Assembly (NCBI RefSeq): GCF_963675585.1
Contig: NZ_OY776414.1
Coordinates: 2,521,001 to 2,585,000, forward strand
DNA length: 64,000 bases
DNA from: an uncultured Draconibacterium sp.
GTDB taxonomy: Bacteria; Bacteroidota; Bacteroidia; Bacteroidales; Prolixibacteraceae
Direction: 5' to 3'
Shown here: positions 29,606-38,980 of the stretch, one piece after another
Position numbering within the stretch: position 1 is the stretch's first letter
Layout of the letters: each line of letters opens with the position of its first letter
Made by a program: the position numbers and the translations under genes
Notes under the pieces: generated by a model
Seen by the model: the letters and a program-made list of their open reading frames with translations, nothing else
What the model was told of the DNA's origin: nothing
The model's database searches: none

Positions 29606-32563
29606 ATGGTAAAAACAGTACTATTATTTTTTGTATTGCTCTCAACTTTTAGTGCGGCTTACAGTCAATATTCTGTAACAGGAAAAGTGCTGAATGCCGA
29701 TAAAAAAACTCCGGTTGAATTCGCAACCATTGTAACTTCGGATAATAACACCTGGGCAATAACCGATTATAACGGCGATTTTACCATTAAGTTGCCGGCA
29801 GGCGAAAATTCTATGTTTATTTCGTGCTTGGGCTATGTTAAAACACCCATTACCGTAAACATTAAAAACCAATCTCTGTCGAACCAGATTTTTTACATTA
29901 AAGAAAATAACTTGTCGTTGGATGAAGTGGTGGTTACCGCACAGAAAAAAGATGAAATGGCCACCTCCTACTCCATCGATAGAAATGCTTTAACGCATGC
30001 TCAAACAAAAGACATTTCTGATTTAATGTCGCAGCTGCCGGGTGGACAAACAAGCTACGAATCGAGTGCGACACAAGAAAAATACATTGTTTTGCGTTCA
30101 GACTCCAGATCGGAAATGGATAATCCATCTTTTGGAACTGCCATTGAGGTGGATGGAGTTCGTTTAACTTCCAATTCGAATTTTAGCAGTTCTGCAATAG
30201 ATGGAATTGATGGCGTTGATATCCGTAACATTGCGGTAAATAATATCGAGTCGGTTGAAATTGTAACCGGTTTGCCTTCGGTTGAAAATGGCGACCTTAC
30301 AGCAGGTTTGATGAAAATCCACACCCGCAAAGGAAAGTCTCCTCTCGAAATTGAAGTGAGTACCAAACCCAATACAAAAAGTTATTCGGCTACCAAAGGT
30401 TTTGACTTAGGTGGCAAAAAAGGACTAATTAACACCAGTCTGGAACACACCCAATCGATTAAAGACCGTGTTTCGCCTTACACAACTTACACCCGAAATA
30501 ATTTGTCGTTAACCTACCGGAATACCTTTGGGCCTAAAAGCAAACCCATCGATTTAACCTATGGAATAACCGGCAACCTGGGAGGTTTTAATTCTGAAAA
30601 TGATCCCGACAGATTTGTTGGAACTTATGAAAAACAGAAAGATTACGCTGTACGTTCCAATCTGAATATAAAATGGCTACTAAATGAACCTTATTTAAAC
30701 GGACTCGATTTTACCGCATCGGTAAATTATGCCGATAAAAAAAGCGAAGAAAAAAAGAACGAAGACAGTTCTGCCTCATTATCAGCCAAACATTCAACCG
30801 ATGAAGGGTACTTTATTGCCCAGGATTACGACGAAAATCCGGATGCTGAAATTATTCTCATTCCTCCCGGAAAGTGGTATGAAATTATGTACGATGATGA
30901 TAAACCGGTGACCTACTCGGCCAACCTAAAAGCCAACTGGATGCAGAAAAAGGGAGAATTCATAAACCGAATCAAGGCTGGTGGCGAAGTTTCATTCGCT
31001 GGAAACTATGGTAAAGGGATTTACTATGACGACATGAGATATGCTCCCGACTGGAGAGAATACCGCTACGACGAACAACCTTTTATTAATACCTACTCGT
31101 TTTATGCCGAAGATAAAGTAATATTTCCGGTGTTTGGGAACCAGATGGATATACAGGCCGGTATTCGATCTGATATCACCTCGATTAAAGGCAACGAATA
31201 CGGAGTTGTTCAGGGCTGGTCGCCGCGTATTAATGCGCAATACATGTTATACGCCAACAAAAGCACATTGCTAAAATATGCCAAAGTTCATGCCGGTTGG
31301 GGCGATGCGGTTAAACTTCCTTCTGCTAATATTTTATATCCGCGTCCGAGATACAGTGACCAGTTAGCTTTTGCTTCAGTGTCGGATGACGCAGGTAAAG
31401 CTTTTTATGCTTATTACACTGTGCCGATTACAACTGTTTACAATACCGATTTAATGTGGCAACGAAGAAGGAAACTGGAAGTAGGTACTGATTTCAGGAT
31501 TGGTAACACACGGGTTTCTTTAACGGCATTCAGAGATAAAACCTTCCATCCTTATCGTCAAGCAGGAAATTATGTTCCAATAGAATACAAATTAACGAAT
31601 CAAAGCGATTTGGAAGAGTGTCAAATTCCATTGGAAAACCAGGTTTATGCAATTGACCAGACAACAGGTATTGTAACTGTTTCAGATGCCACAGGAAGCT
31701 ATGAAAGTGAGTCACTGAGTTATACGGATAAAAATAAATTTCACCAAAACTATTATTACGCGAATGGCTCATCTGTAACGAGAAAAGGTTTGGAGTGGAT
31801 TGTTGATTTCGGAAAAATAAAAGCTCTAAAAACATCGGTAAGATTCGACGGGAGCTATTATTCTTACAAAGGAATAAATGAAGTTATTGAAGAGGGAATG
31901 TCTACTTCTGCAAATTCGTCAGACGGCACCCCATATAAATATGTTGGATTTTACGTTGGTAACGATGCGGTAAGTAACGGTTCCGAAACCCAGAAGCTAC
32001 GGGCAAATGTAATGGTTACTACGCACATTCCGGCAATACGTATGATTGTATCCTGCCGTTTCGAAAGTTGTTTGTATGATTATTCGCGTCAGTTAAGTGA
32101 ATATTCAAATGGAATCCGGAGCTATGTACTGGATGACAAAGATTCCTATATTCCATCTTCATCGGGCCAAGGTATTTACGATGGGAATAATTATGTAGCA
32201 ACCTATCCAGAATATTATAAGTCCATACACGATATGGAAACTGAAATTCCGTTTTTAGAGAAATTTTTATGGGCCAAAGAGAATGATCCGGAATTATATA
32301 ACGACCTTTCGAAACTGGTAAAAAAGTCGAATCGAGATTATTATTTTCAACCTGAAAAATACAGCCCCTATTTCGCGGCAAACTTAAATGTCACCAAAGA
32401 AATTGGCGATCGACTATCCCTTACTTTTAAAGCTACAAATTTCTTTAACAACACCGGAATAATAACGAACAGTAAAACCGGTAACGAGGAATCGTTGTAT
32501 ATGAATGGCTCAGGTAAAATTGCTAAGTTTTACTATGGACTATCGATGCGGGTTAAATTATAA
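29606..32563 (+). CDS. TonB-dependent outer-membrane receptor with N-terminal carboxypeptidase-like domain
   Basis: The 985-residue protein has a signal peptide (1-20), a carboxypeptidase-regulatory-like domain (about 22-105, VTGKVLNADKKTPVEFATIV), then DEVVVTAQKKDE (106-117) leading into the plug, with a PGG in SQLPGGQTSYE. The plug contains NNIESVEIVTGLPSVENGDLTAGLMKI. The rest is a beta-barrel ending in aromatic/basic MRVKL. No SusD partner follows; instead there is a DUF4876 lipoprotein, so a glycan system is unlikely. It probably imports a metal complex or cofactor. Confidence 0.9.
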   Translation: MVKTVLLFFVLLSTFSAAYSQYSVTGKVLNADKKTPVEFATIVTSDNNTWAITDYNGDFTIKLPAGENSMFISCLGYVKTPITVNIKNQSLSNQIFYIKENNLSLDEVVVTAQKKDEMATSYSIDRNALTHAQTKDISDLMSQLPGGQTSYESSATQEKYIVLRSDSRSEMDNPSFGTAIEVDGVRLTSNSNFSSSAIDGIDGVDIRNIAVNNIESVEIVTGLPSVENGDLTAGLMKIHTRKGKSPLEIEVSTKPNTKSYSATKGFDLGGKKGLINTSLEHTQSIKDRVSPYTTYTRNNLSLTYRNTFGPKSKPIDLTYGITGNLGGFNSENDPDRFVGTYEKQKDYAVRSNLNIKWLLNEPYLNGLDFTASVNYADKKSEEKKNEDSSASLSAKHSTDEGYFIAQDYDENPDAEIILIPPGKWYEIMYDDDKPVTYSANLKANWMQKKGEFINRIKAGGEVSFAGNYGKGIYYDDMRYAPDWREYRYDEQPFINTYSFYAEDKVIFPVFGNQMDIQAGIRSDITSIKGNEYGVVQGWSPRINAQYMLYANKSTLLKYAKVHAGWGDAVKLPSANILYPRPRYSDQLAFASVSDDAGKAFYAYYTVPITTVYNTDLMWQRRRKLEVGTDFRIGNTRVSLTAFRDKTFHPYRQAGNYVPIEYKLTNQSDLEECQIPLENQVYAIDQTTGIVTVSDATGSYESESLSYTDKNKFHQNYYYANGSSVTRKGLEWIVDFGKIKALKTSVRFDGSYYSYKGINEVIEEGMSTSANSSDGTPYKYVGFYVGNDAVSNGSETQKLRANVMVTTHIPAIRMIVSCRFESCLYDYSRQLSEYSNGIRSYVLDDKDSYIPSSSGQGIYDGNNYVATYPEYYKSIHDMETEIPFLEKFLWAKENDPELYNDLSKLVKKSNRDYYFQPEKYSPYFAANLNVTKEIGDRLSLTFKATNFFNNTGIITNSKTGNEESLYMNGSGKIAKFYYGLSMRVKL

Positions 32564-32574
32564 AAAATTAGGCT

Positions 32575-33909
32575 ATGAGTATAAAAATTAAATTTTACCT
32601 GTTAGTGTTAATCGGATTTGTGATTGTGGGATTACAATCATGCAAAAACGACTTTGATAATTTATACCAAACACATACAGTCACCATCCAATTAAACTAT
32701 CCTGATGATTTTGAGGTAGCAGAAAATGCAACCATTACTCTGATTAACTATAACAGCAACATTACATATACAGACATTACCAATGCCAACGGAATAGCTA
32801 CTTTTGAAATTCCTTATGGCATTTACAATGCAGCCGTTTCTGAGCTACGAACAGTATCGGGAACTGCCTATATTTTTACTGGAAATACAAGCCTTACAGT
32901 AACTGAGACTGATAAAAATTCGGATGTTACAATAATAAATCTATCTGCTTCAAAAGCCAACAATATTATTATTAAAGAATTGTACAATGGAGGTTGTCAA
33001 AAGGACGATGGCTCAGGAACTTTTTATCGCGGACAATATGTTATACTTTATAATAATTCAGTAGTAACTACCTCTTTAGATAATTTCTGCTTTGGGGCAG
33101 CATATCCTTATAATTCGCAAGGATCCAATTATTTTTATTCAAATGGTTCTCTTTCATACGAAACAGAGGGCTGGATTCCGGCAGCACAGGGAATTTGGTA
33201 TTTTCCGGAAGGCATAAGTTTAGAGCCTGGCGAACAGATTGTTATAGCTTTAAACTGCGCAATTAACAACACGTTAACGTATAGCCAGTCCATCAACTTT
33301 GCCAATGCCAATTATTATACGCTTTACGATATTGATGTATATTCTAACGAAAGTCACTACCCAGCACCATCATCCTTAATACCAACATCTCACTATCTTT
33401 CAGCTGTAAAATACGGAATTGGTAATGCATGGTCTTGTAGTTATACATCACCGGCATTCTACATTTTTGCGACACAAGAAGTAACTCCTTCTGAGTTTGC
33501 CACTAATGTTGAAAACTATGGGAATTATGGTGGATCTGCAACGCAGGTTTACGCTAAGGTTCCCATCGACTGGGTTATTGACGGTATTGAAGTCTTTAAG
33601 CAAGGAGATGATAATCAACAAAGATTGACCTCAGCCATTGACGCTGGATATGTTTATTTAAACAATAAAAATGGTTATACATTGTACAGGAACGTAAACC
33701 AGGAAGCCACCGAAGCACTGGCTGAAAATGCAGGAAAATTGATTTACAATTATTCAGGCGGCACAACTGATTTAGTTGATGGCAGCACCGATCCTTCGGG
33801 CATTGATGCAGAAGCTTCAATTGTCAACGGAGCACGAATTATTTACAGCGACACCAACAGTTCGACAAACGATTTCCACCAACGAAAAAAAGCTTCTTTA
33901 CGCGATTAA
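32575..33909 (+). CDS. DUF4876-like surface lipoprotein
   Basis: The 444-residue protein has a lipoprotein signal ending LQSC (Cys23). Residues about 33-115 form a beta-sandwich like the carboxypeptidase regulatory domain (YDTDITNANGIATFEIPYG region). The larger C-terminal part (about 125-440) starts IIIKELYNGGCQKDDGSGTFYRGQYVILYNN, resembling a lamin-tail-like fold in DUF4876 proteins. It starts 11 bases after the TonB receptor and probably acts as its surface-exposed substrate-binding partner, as SusD or HmuY-type lipoproteins do; that is inference. Confidence 0.75.
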   Translation: MSIKIKFYLLVLIGFVIVGLQSCKNDFDNLYQTHTVTIQLNYPDDFEVAENATITLINYNSNITYTDITNANGIATFEIPYGIYNAAVSELRTVSGTAYIFTGNTSLTVTETDKNSDVTIINLSASKANNIIIKELYNGGCQKDDGSGTFYRGQYVILYNNSVVTTSLDNFCFGAAYPYNSQGSNYFYSNGSLSYETEGWIPAAQGIWYFPEGISLEPGEQIVIALNCAINNTLTYSQSINFANANYYTLYDIDVYSNESHYPAPSSLIPTSHYLSAVKYGIGNAWSCSYTSPAFYIFATQEVTPSEFATNVENYGNYGGSATQVYAKVPIDWVIDGIEVFKQGDDNQQRLTSAIDAGYVYLNNKNGYTLYRNVNQEATEALAENAGKLIYNYSGGTTDLVDGSTDPSGIDAEASIVNGARIIYSDTNSSTNDFHQRKKASLRD

Positions 33910-33929
33910 ACTGTAAGCACTACGAAACT

Positions 33930-35525
33930 ATGATTAGAAAGATATATATAACGTGGGTTTTATTAATTGGAGGAGTTTTATTCGCGCCCGGACTGATGGC
34001 TCAGGAACAAATTAACTGGACTGATTTCGACTATGTAAAAAACTCAAACAATTGGCTAAGCAGTGAAAATGCCGCCGGACTCGATAAATTAAGTACCGAA
34101 AAAATTTCGTTTATTTCGGCATATTTCAACAAAGAAAATGGTGATTTTATTAACTACTACCAGTCGGATAACAGCTACTCTTTTGGTGGATTAACTGAAT
34201 CGTTTTATCGCTTAAATAAAGTTGTTTTTTACGGCAAAATGGAATACTCCAATTTCTCGGGTGAAAACATGGGCGGATCAACTGTTCTCGATCCTTATTT
34301 TACTCCCTTCGACATAGTAGAATTTGCCGATAGTACTGCCGGAAAGAAAAAAATGGAAACCTATCATTTAACGGGTGCATTGAGTTTTCCATTGTCGGAG
34401 AAACTAATAATGGGTATAAAAACAAACTACAAAACCATTAGCTATTACAAAATAAAAGACCTCAGGCATACAAACGATATTATGAACCTGGAAACCACTG
34501 CAGGTTTAACTTATTCTCTTAACAGGATTGCCGATTTTGGAGTAAACTATTATTTCAGAAAAAGTACTGAAAATACCAGATACCAGGCAGAAGGAAATAC
34601 CGATCAGCAATTCAATTCTCTAATTAGCTATGGTTCGTTTTTCGGCACACAGGAAAATTTTGGAACGGAAGGGATTACCGGAGATGAAGGGAATAATCCT
34701 TTTGTTGATTTTATACACGGAGCAACGTTGCAAATTGATTTATTCCCTGAAAGTAACTTTCACTTTTTTAACGAACTGGGGATAAAATGGAGAAACGGGT
34801 ATTTCGGGCAAAAATCGTCGGTTGATATTCAGTACACCGAACACGAAGCAAAAAGTTTTCACTACAAAGGAACTTTGTCCATAGAAAGGCTTCAATCCGT
34901 GCATCAATTTTCAGTTTGTTTCGACAGGGAAGATTTACTCAACTACGAGAATGCATATAAAGAATCGACCACTGAAGGAGGAAATACCACCGTGGTTTAT
35001 TATGGCAAAAACCAGGTATTAGACCGCGTTTTATCCAAAGCCTCATTCCAATATACAGGATACATTAATGTTACCGATAACAATCCGGAATGGGTGGCTA
35101 ATGCCGGCGTATCTGTTTGGCGTAGAGATCAAATGGCTACATTTTATCCCTATTACCGGAAACAGGATGTAAAACAGGTACTGGCAACTGCCTCGATCAA
35201 AAAAAATATAATACGAAAAAATAATATGTACAGCCTTTCTTTTGGAGGCTCGTATGGCTCAGGTAGCGGAATTGAGAAAGAAGATGGCCAGTTTGCTTCG
35301 ACATCAGAAAACTTTGCAACACTTGACCAATATTTATTTCGGGAATATGAATTCTTAACTGCGGCCCGTGCCAGCGGAAATATACAATTCCGTTATACCA
35401 AGGCATTTGCGGGAAACTACAGAATTTATGGTGGAGTACGGTACAGTTATACCAAAGCTTTTGATGTTTCGTACAACGGCGACTCTTTAGGGAATATCGC
35501 ACTAAATGTGGGATATATCTTCTAA
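33930..35525 (+). CDS. Outer-membrane beta-barrel protein, DUF6850-like
   Basis: The 531-residue protein has a signal peptide ending LMAQ (about 1-24). Its body is a run of alternating aromatic strands (FFNKENGDFINYYQ, YRLNKVVFYGKMEYS, LTYSLNRIADFGVNYYF) ending IALNVGYIF, a typical barrel C-terminus. It resembles the DUF6850 barrel family. It is last in the TonB/DUF4876 set, 20 bases after the lipoprotein gene, followed by a terminator. It may be an efflux or uptake channel or a receptor accessory. Confidence 0.78.
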   Translation: MIRKIYITWVLLIGGVLFAPGLMAQEQINWTDFDYVKNSNNWLSSENAAGLDKLSTEKISFISAYFNKENGDFINYYQSDNSYSFGGLTESFYRLNKVVFYGKMEYSNFSGENMGGSTVLDPYFTPFDIVEFADSTAGKKKMETYHLTGALSFPLSEKLIMGIKTNYKTISYYKIKDLRHTNDIMNLETTAGLTYSLNRIADFGVNYYFRKSTENTRYQAEGNTDQQFNSLISYGSFFGTQENFGTEGITGDEGNNPFVDFIHGATLQIDLFPESNFHFFNELGIKWRNGYFGQKSSVDIQYTEHEAKSFHYKGTLSIERLQSVHQFSVCFDREDLLNYENAYKESTTEGGNTTVVYYGKNQVLDRVLSKASFQYTGYINVTDNNPEWVANAGVSVWRRDQMATFYPYYRKQDVKQVLATASIKKNIIRKNNMYSLSFGGSYGSGSGIEKEDGQFASTSENFATLDQYLFREYEFLTAARASGNIQFRYTKAFAGNYRIYGGVRYSYTKAFDVSYNGDSLGNIALNVGYIF

Positions 35526-35572
35526 TCTTTTCCCAAAGAAATTTTTTAAGTAATTAAGAAGTAACACTGCAC

Positions 35573-35610
35573 AAACAGCTGCTCATCAATTTGGGTGGCT
35601 GTTTTTTTTT
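35573..35610 (+). terminator. Rho-independent terminator at the end of the TonB cluster
   Basis: AAACAGC (35573-35579) pairs with GCTGTTT (35598-35604) and is followed by a run of nine T residues. The T-run merges with the next promoter. Confidence 0.75.
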
Positions 35611-35617
35611 ACCTTCG
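35610..35617 (+). promoter_or_regulatory. Candidate -7 element of prmA
   Basis: TACCTTCG is one base from TAnnTTTG and lies 16 bases before the ATG at 35633. TTTG at 35590-35593 is 16 bases upstream, a short spacer. Confidence 0.4.
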
Positions 35618-35632
35618 CACAAAAATTCACAA

Positions 35633-36469
35633 ATGGAATACCGCAAAATTAGCATACAAATCGATCCTTTTCAAGAATGGTTCCGCGATGTACTGACTTC
35701 GCAACTGGCAGAAATTGGCTTCGATAGTTTTGTTGAAATCGAAGAGGGATTTGAAGCATATATTCCTTCGCAACAATTTAGCTTACGCGATTTTGACAAA
35801 GTTGTGAGTGCCTACGATGATGATTACGACTTTCTGATAAATTCGGAAATTATTGAAGACCAGAACTGGAACGAAGAGTGGGAAAAGAACTACTTTAAAC
35901 CGCTTGTGATTGGTGGTGAGTGTATGATTCGGGCACCATTCCATACGGAATATCCAAATGCCAAATACGAAATTATTATTGAGCCAAACATGGCATTTGG
36001 AACCGGAAACCACGAAACTACGGCAACCATTGTAGAATCTATTTTGCAAAACGACCTGAGTGATAAAACGATTCTCGACATGGGCTGCGGAACCGGAATT
36101 CTTAGCATTCTGGCATCAATGAAAGGAGCAAAACACATAACTGCCATCGATATTGATAATTGGTCGTACGAGGGAACCCTTGAAAATGCAAGCTTAAATA
36201 ACATTCAGAATATCACAGTAAAATTGGGTGACGCTGCTCTGCTTGGCGATGAAAAATTTGATTTGATTTTTGCCAACATTCATAAAAATGTTTTACTGAA
36301 TGACATGGAAGCATACTACAATGTACTAAACGCCGGCGGCACTTTAATAATGAGCGGATTTTACACCGAAGACATTCCTGATATTAAAAATAAGGCCGAA
36401 AGTTTGGGAATGCAAGATGCCGGTTTTGTGGAAAAAAATAACTGGACAGCGCATTCGTTTACAAAATAG
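35633..36469 (+). CDS. prmA: Ribosomal protein L11 methyltransferase
   Basis: Start is the ATG at 35633, downstream of the terminator and promoter; a longer in-frame extension would run into the hairpin. The 278-residue protein has an N-terminal ferredoxin-like substrate domain (about 1-60) containing FQEWFRDVLTSQLAEIGFDSF. A linker follows, then the SAM domain with MAFGTGNHETT, ILDMGCGTGILSILA and FANIHKNVLL. This order is specific for PrmA, which methylates ribosomal protein L11. Length is near the family norm. Confidence 0.93.
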   Translation: MEYRKISIQIDPFQEWFRDVLTSQLAEIGFDSFVEIEEGFEAYIPSQQFSLRDFDKVVSAYDDDYDFLINSEIIEDQNWNEEWEKNYFKPLVIGGECMIRAPFHTEYPNAKYEIIIEPNMAFGTGNHETTATIVESILQNDLSDKTILDMGCGTGILSILASMKGAKHITAIDIDNWSYEGTLENASLNNIQNITVKLGDAALLGDEKFDLIFANIHKNVLLNDMEAYYNVLNAGGTLIMSGFYTEDIPDIKNKAESLGMQDAGFVEKNNWTAHSFTK

Positions 36470-36566
36470 ATTGATGAAGATTGAAAACAGCTTTATTTAA
36501 GATTGACAGATTCATCTTTACGATCTTTAATCAATCCGCTCAATCTCTTTCAATCTAATATCAATC
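36469..36566. repeat. Gap-filling imperfect inverted repeat
   Basis: GATTGATgaaGATTGAAAA at 36469-36487 is nearly the reverse complement of TTTCAATCTaatATCAATC at 36548-36566. Between them are further GATTGA and TCAATC copies pointing towards each other. It occupies almost the entire gap between prmA and the next gene. Confidence 0.65.
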
Positions 36567-36581
36567 AAAAAAAACTAAACC

Positions 36582-37244
36582 ATGAAGGATATTCTCAATT
36601 ATTTTGTAAATCACCGTCATAATCTGAATGAAAAATTTGTTCCGAAGTCGGTTACAGGAAGAATTCACAAACTAAACCGAAACGATCGCGATAAACTTAA
36701 ATCGGCACTTTTTACAAAAGCAAAAGAGTTTGAAGCCAATACTGACTTCTCTGCAATTGATTGGATACAAACCTGTTTAACGGTAATCGATAAAAATGCA
36801 TTCCACTTTAACCAGGTATTTTTTAGCCCGGGCCACGAAATTAAAGATGAAATACGAAACCTGCTGAGAAGAGCCGAATCGAGTGTTGATTTGTGCATAT
36901 TTACAATTACCGACAACGAATTAGCCGGTGAAATTATCTCGTGCTACAAACGCGGTGTAAACGTGCGAATAATCACCGACGATGAAAAAACGGAAGACAA
37001 TGGCTCTGAAATTTACCGTTTAAGCACAACCGGAATTCCGGTTAAAATTGATCATTCGCATTATCACATGCACAATAAGTTTGGGATAATTGATAACAAA
37101 TTTGCCATTACCGGAAGTTTTAACTGGACCTATACAGCCACCAAACACAACCAGGAAAATTTGCTGGCCACCTCGAAATTTGAAATTGTAAAACAGTACA
37201 GCGAAGAATTTGAACAGCTATGGCAAAAACTATTTGATCTGTAA
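36582..37244 (+). CDS. Phospholipase D-like nuclease with a single HKD motif
   Basis: The 220-residue protein has an N-terminal helical region (about 1-75) and one PLD domain. Its HxKx4D motif is H164-N-K166-FGII-D171, followed by GSFNWT with Asn181. FFSPGHEIKDEIRNLL starts the domain. Single-HKD proteins such as Nuc dimerise to build an active site and usually cut DNA or RNA. There is no signal peptide, so it is probably intracellular. It converges with the YfcE-like gene and overlaps it by 15 bases at the 3' ends. Confidence 0.85.
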   Translation: MKDILNYFVNHRHNLNEKFVPKSVTGRIHKLNRNDRDKLKSALFTKAKEFEANTDFSAIDWIQTCLTVIDKNAFHFNQVFFSPGHEIKDEIRNLLRRAESSVDLCIFTITDNELAGEIISCYKRGVNVRIITDDEKTEDNGSEIYRLSTTGIPVKIDHSHYHMHNKFGIIDNKFAITGSFNWTYTATKHNQENLLATSKFEIVKQYSEEFEQLWQKLFDL

Positions 37245-37745
37245 AATTGACTCCGATCTCGGAATTTCCCAGATTTCCAAATCACGAATGTCTTTCCCAT
37301 CTATCACAAAACGAAGGGCAGTGCATACTTTATGAAATCCGTGTATACCGGCAGCTCCCGGATTCATATGTAAAAAATCCAGCTTTTTATCGTAAATCAC
37401 TTTTAAAATGTGCGAGTGCCCGCTTATAAATAAATTCGGCGAATTTGAATAGATATCGGGTTTTACATAGCGCTCGTATCGTCCGGGATAACCACCGATA
37501 TGCGTCATCCAAACATCAACCTCCTCACATTTAAACCGTTGATGCATGGGATGCACAACACGAACATCTTGTCCGTCAATGTTTCCGTACACTCCTCTAA
37601 GTGCTTTGAATTCAGCTAGCTTGTCGGCTGTTTCAATGTTTCCAAAATCGCCGGCATGCCATATCTCATCAACGTTCTCAAAAAATGAAAACAAACGCTC
37701 GTGCAAAAAACCGTGTGTATCCGATAAAAGTCCTATTCGTTTCAT
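37230..37745 (-). CDS. YfcE/MJ0936-family metallophosphoesterase
   Basis: Start is the ATG at 37745 so that the protein opens MKRIGLLSDTHG, the canonical N-terminus; a frame eight codons longer exists. The 171-residue protein has the metal-binding blocks SDTHG (Asp9, His11), HAGDFGN, GNIDGQ, MTHIGG and SGHSH. This fits the small phosphodiesterases active on cyclic or artificial phosphodiesters. Natural substrate unknown. A heptad array lies just upstream of its start. Confidence 0.88.
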   Translation of the reverse strand: MKRIGLLSDTHGFLHERLFSFFENVDEIWHAGDFGNIETADKLAEFKALRGVYGNIDGQDVRVVHPMHQRFKCEEVDVWMTHIGGYPGRYERYVKPDIYSNSPNLFISGHSHILKVIYDKKLDFLHMNPGAAGIHGFHKVCTALRFVIDGKDIRDLEIWEIPRSESILQIK

Positions 37746-37756
37746 TAACAAAGAAA

Positions 37757-37791
37757 GTCGGAAGAACAAAGTCGGAAGACGGAAGATTATA
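37757..37791. repeat. Short 7-base-period array
   Basis: GTCGGAA, GAACAAA, GTCGGAA, GACGGAA, GATTATA run in phase directly upstream of the YfcE-like start codon. The first unit is identical to the first heptad at 27592. Confidence 0.65.
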
Positions 37792-37932
37792 ACTTGCCAT
37801 CACAGTCGAAGTTGCATTCCGGATTATTTAAACGACCAATAATATTCCCAATTATGGAATCATGAATTACAATTGTAAGAACAAATTAAGTTAAATTTGT
37901 TTGTAGATAAAACATAAAATTCAAAATAAAAG

Positions 37933-38211
37933 ATGATTTCGATAATAGCAAAATTTACAGTAAACGAAGGCGAAGAGCAAAATTTTCTGGCACTTACCAA
38001 AGATCTGATTCAGGCATCGCAAGCCGAAGCCGGTTGTATTGAATACGACCTTCATAAAAATATAAAAGAAGCAAGAACTTACTGTATGATTGAAAAATGG
38101 AAAGACCAGGATGCTGTTGATTTCCACAACAACACCCCGCATTTTACAAGTGCAGTTCCTAAAATTGTAGAAATTGCGCAAGCTGAAATCGACGTTTACG
38201 AAACACTATAA
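37933..38211 (+). CDS. Antibiotic-biosynthesis-monooxygenase-fold protein (YgiN-like)
   Basis: The 92-residue protein has the ABM ferredoxin-like fold: IIAKFTVNEGEEQNFLALTKDLIQASQAEAGCIEYDLHKN, then YCMIEKWKDQDAVDFHNNTPHF. The EAGCIEYDL and EKW-DxxA-HxxxPHF segments are typical of quinol monooxygenase-like YgiN proteins. It usually acts as a homodimer without a cofactor. It is 50 bases from the phosphohistidine phosphatase gene and may be co-transcribed. Confidence 0.85.
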   Translation: MISIIAKFTVNEGEEQNFLALTKDLIQASQAEAGCIEYDLHKNIKEARTYCMIEKWKDQDAVDFHNNTPHFTSAVPKIVEIAQAEIDVYETL

Positions 38212-38261
38212 AAACAATATAGGCCGTTGTCTCAGAACTTCGGTCTTTAAACTTTTTTAAA

Positions 38262-38756
38262 ATGAAAAGAGTAGTTATAGTTCGCCACGGCAAAGCAGTT
38301 CCCTACGGTTACGAAAACGATTTTAAACGCGACCTTCGCGAAAGAGGTGAAGACGATGCAAACCGGATTGGACAGGAATTAAAAACGCGCGAAGTTTTTC
38401 CCGACGTAATTATTTCGAGTCCTGCAAAACGAGCATTAAAAACGGCCCAGATTTTTGCTGAAAACCTCGATTATAATCCCAAAAAGATTAAAAAAGTAAA
38501 GGAAATATACGACGGGCTTACTACCAGCGAATTTGCAGAAATGATCAGACAATTGCCGGCTGAGTCGAATACAGCTTTCTTCTTTGGGCACAATCCGGGG
38601 TTCTATTATTACGTCAGCAATCTCTTAAAAGAGTTTCATGGCGATATGCCAACGTCATCAACAGTGGTAATCGATTTTGATGTAAATACCTGGCCCGAAG
38701 TAGATACACGATCGGGTGATCTGGTTTTTCAGCTCGTCCCGCGCATGTTTAAATAG
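38262..38756 (+). CDS. Histidine phosphatase family protein (SixA-like)
   Basis: The 164-residue protein begins VVIVRHGKAVPYG with the catalytic RHG, has SSPAKRALKTAQIFAE as the second phosphate-binding arginine segment, and FFFGHNPGFYYY supplying the second histidine. The short length without an insertion fits SixA-type phosphohistidine phosphatases rather than phosphoglycerate mutases. It may dephosphorylate phosphotransfer proteins; the target is unknown. Confidence 0.87.
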   Translation: MKRVVIVRHGKAVPYGYENDFKRDLRERGEDDANRIGQELKTREVFPDVIISSPAKRALKTAQIFAENLDYNPKKIKKVKEIYDGLTTSEFAEMIRQLPAESNTAFFFGHNPGFYYYVSNLLKEFHGDMPTSSTVVIDFDVNTWPEVDTRSGDLVFQLVPRMFK

Positions 38757-38980
38757 TACTTTATTGATCCCCTCTCATTAGCACTATTTTAAACTTAAGA
38801 TTATTTAAAACATCCTTTTTTCTTATTATTCTTCATTTTCATTTTCTAAATTAGCAGGAAAATAAACCGCTACTTGTGTTCTATAAAGCAATCAATCAGA
38901 TGGTTCATACCATAAGCTTATATAGAATATCAGAATCTTAAAATTCTTTTAAAACCACATTGCGAAAATGTTGTTAAGAG

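Noticed and set aside
29606-33909. SusC/SusD polysaccharide utilisation locus
   Set aside because: The lipoprotein after the TonB receptor is DUF4876-like, not SusD, and there are no glycoside hydrolases nearby.
21986-35525. Complete nitrous-oxide reductase (nos) locus
   Set aside because: A NosR-like core and an ABC-2 exporter are present, but there is no NosZ, NosD or NosL-like gene, so only a loose analogy remains.
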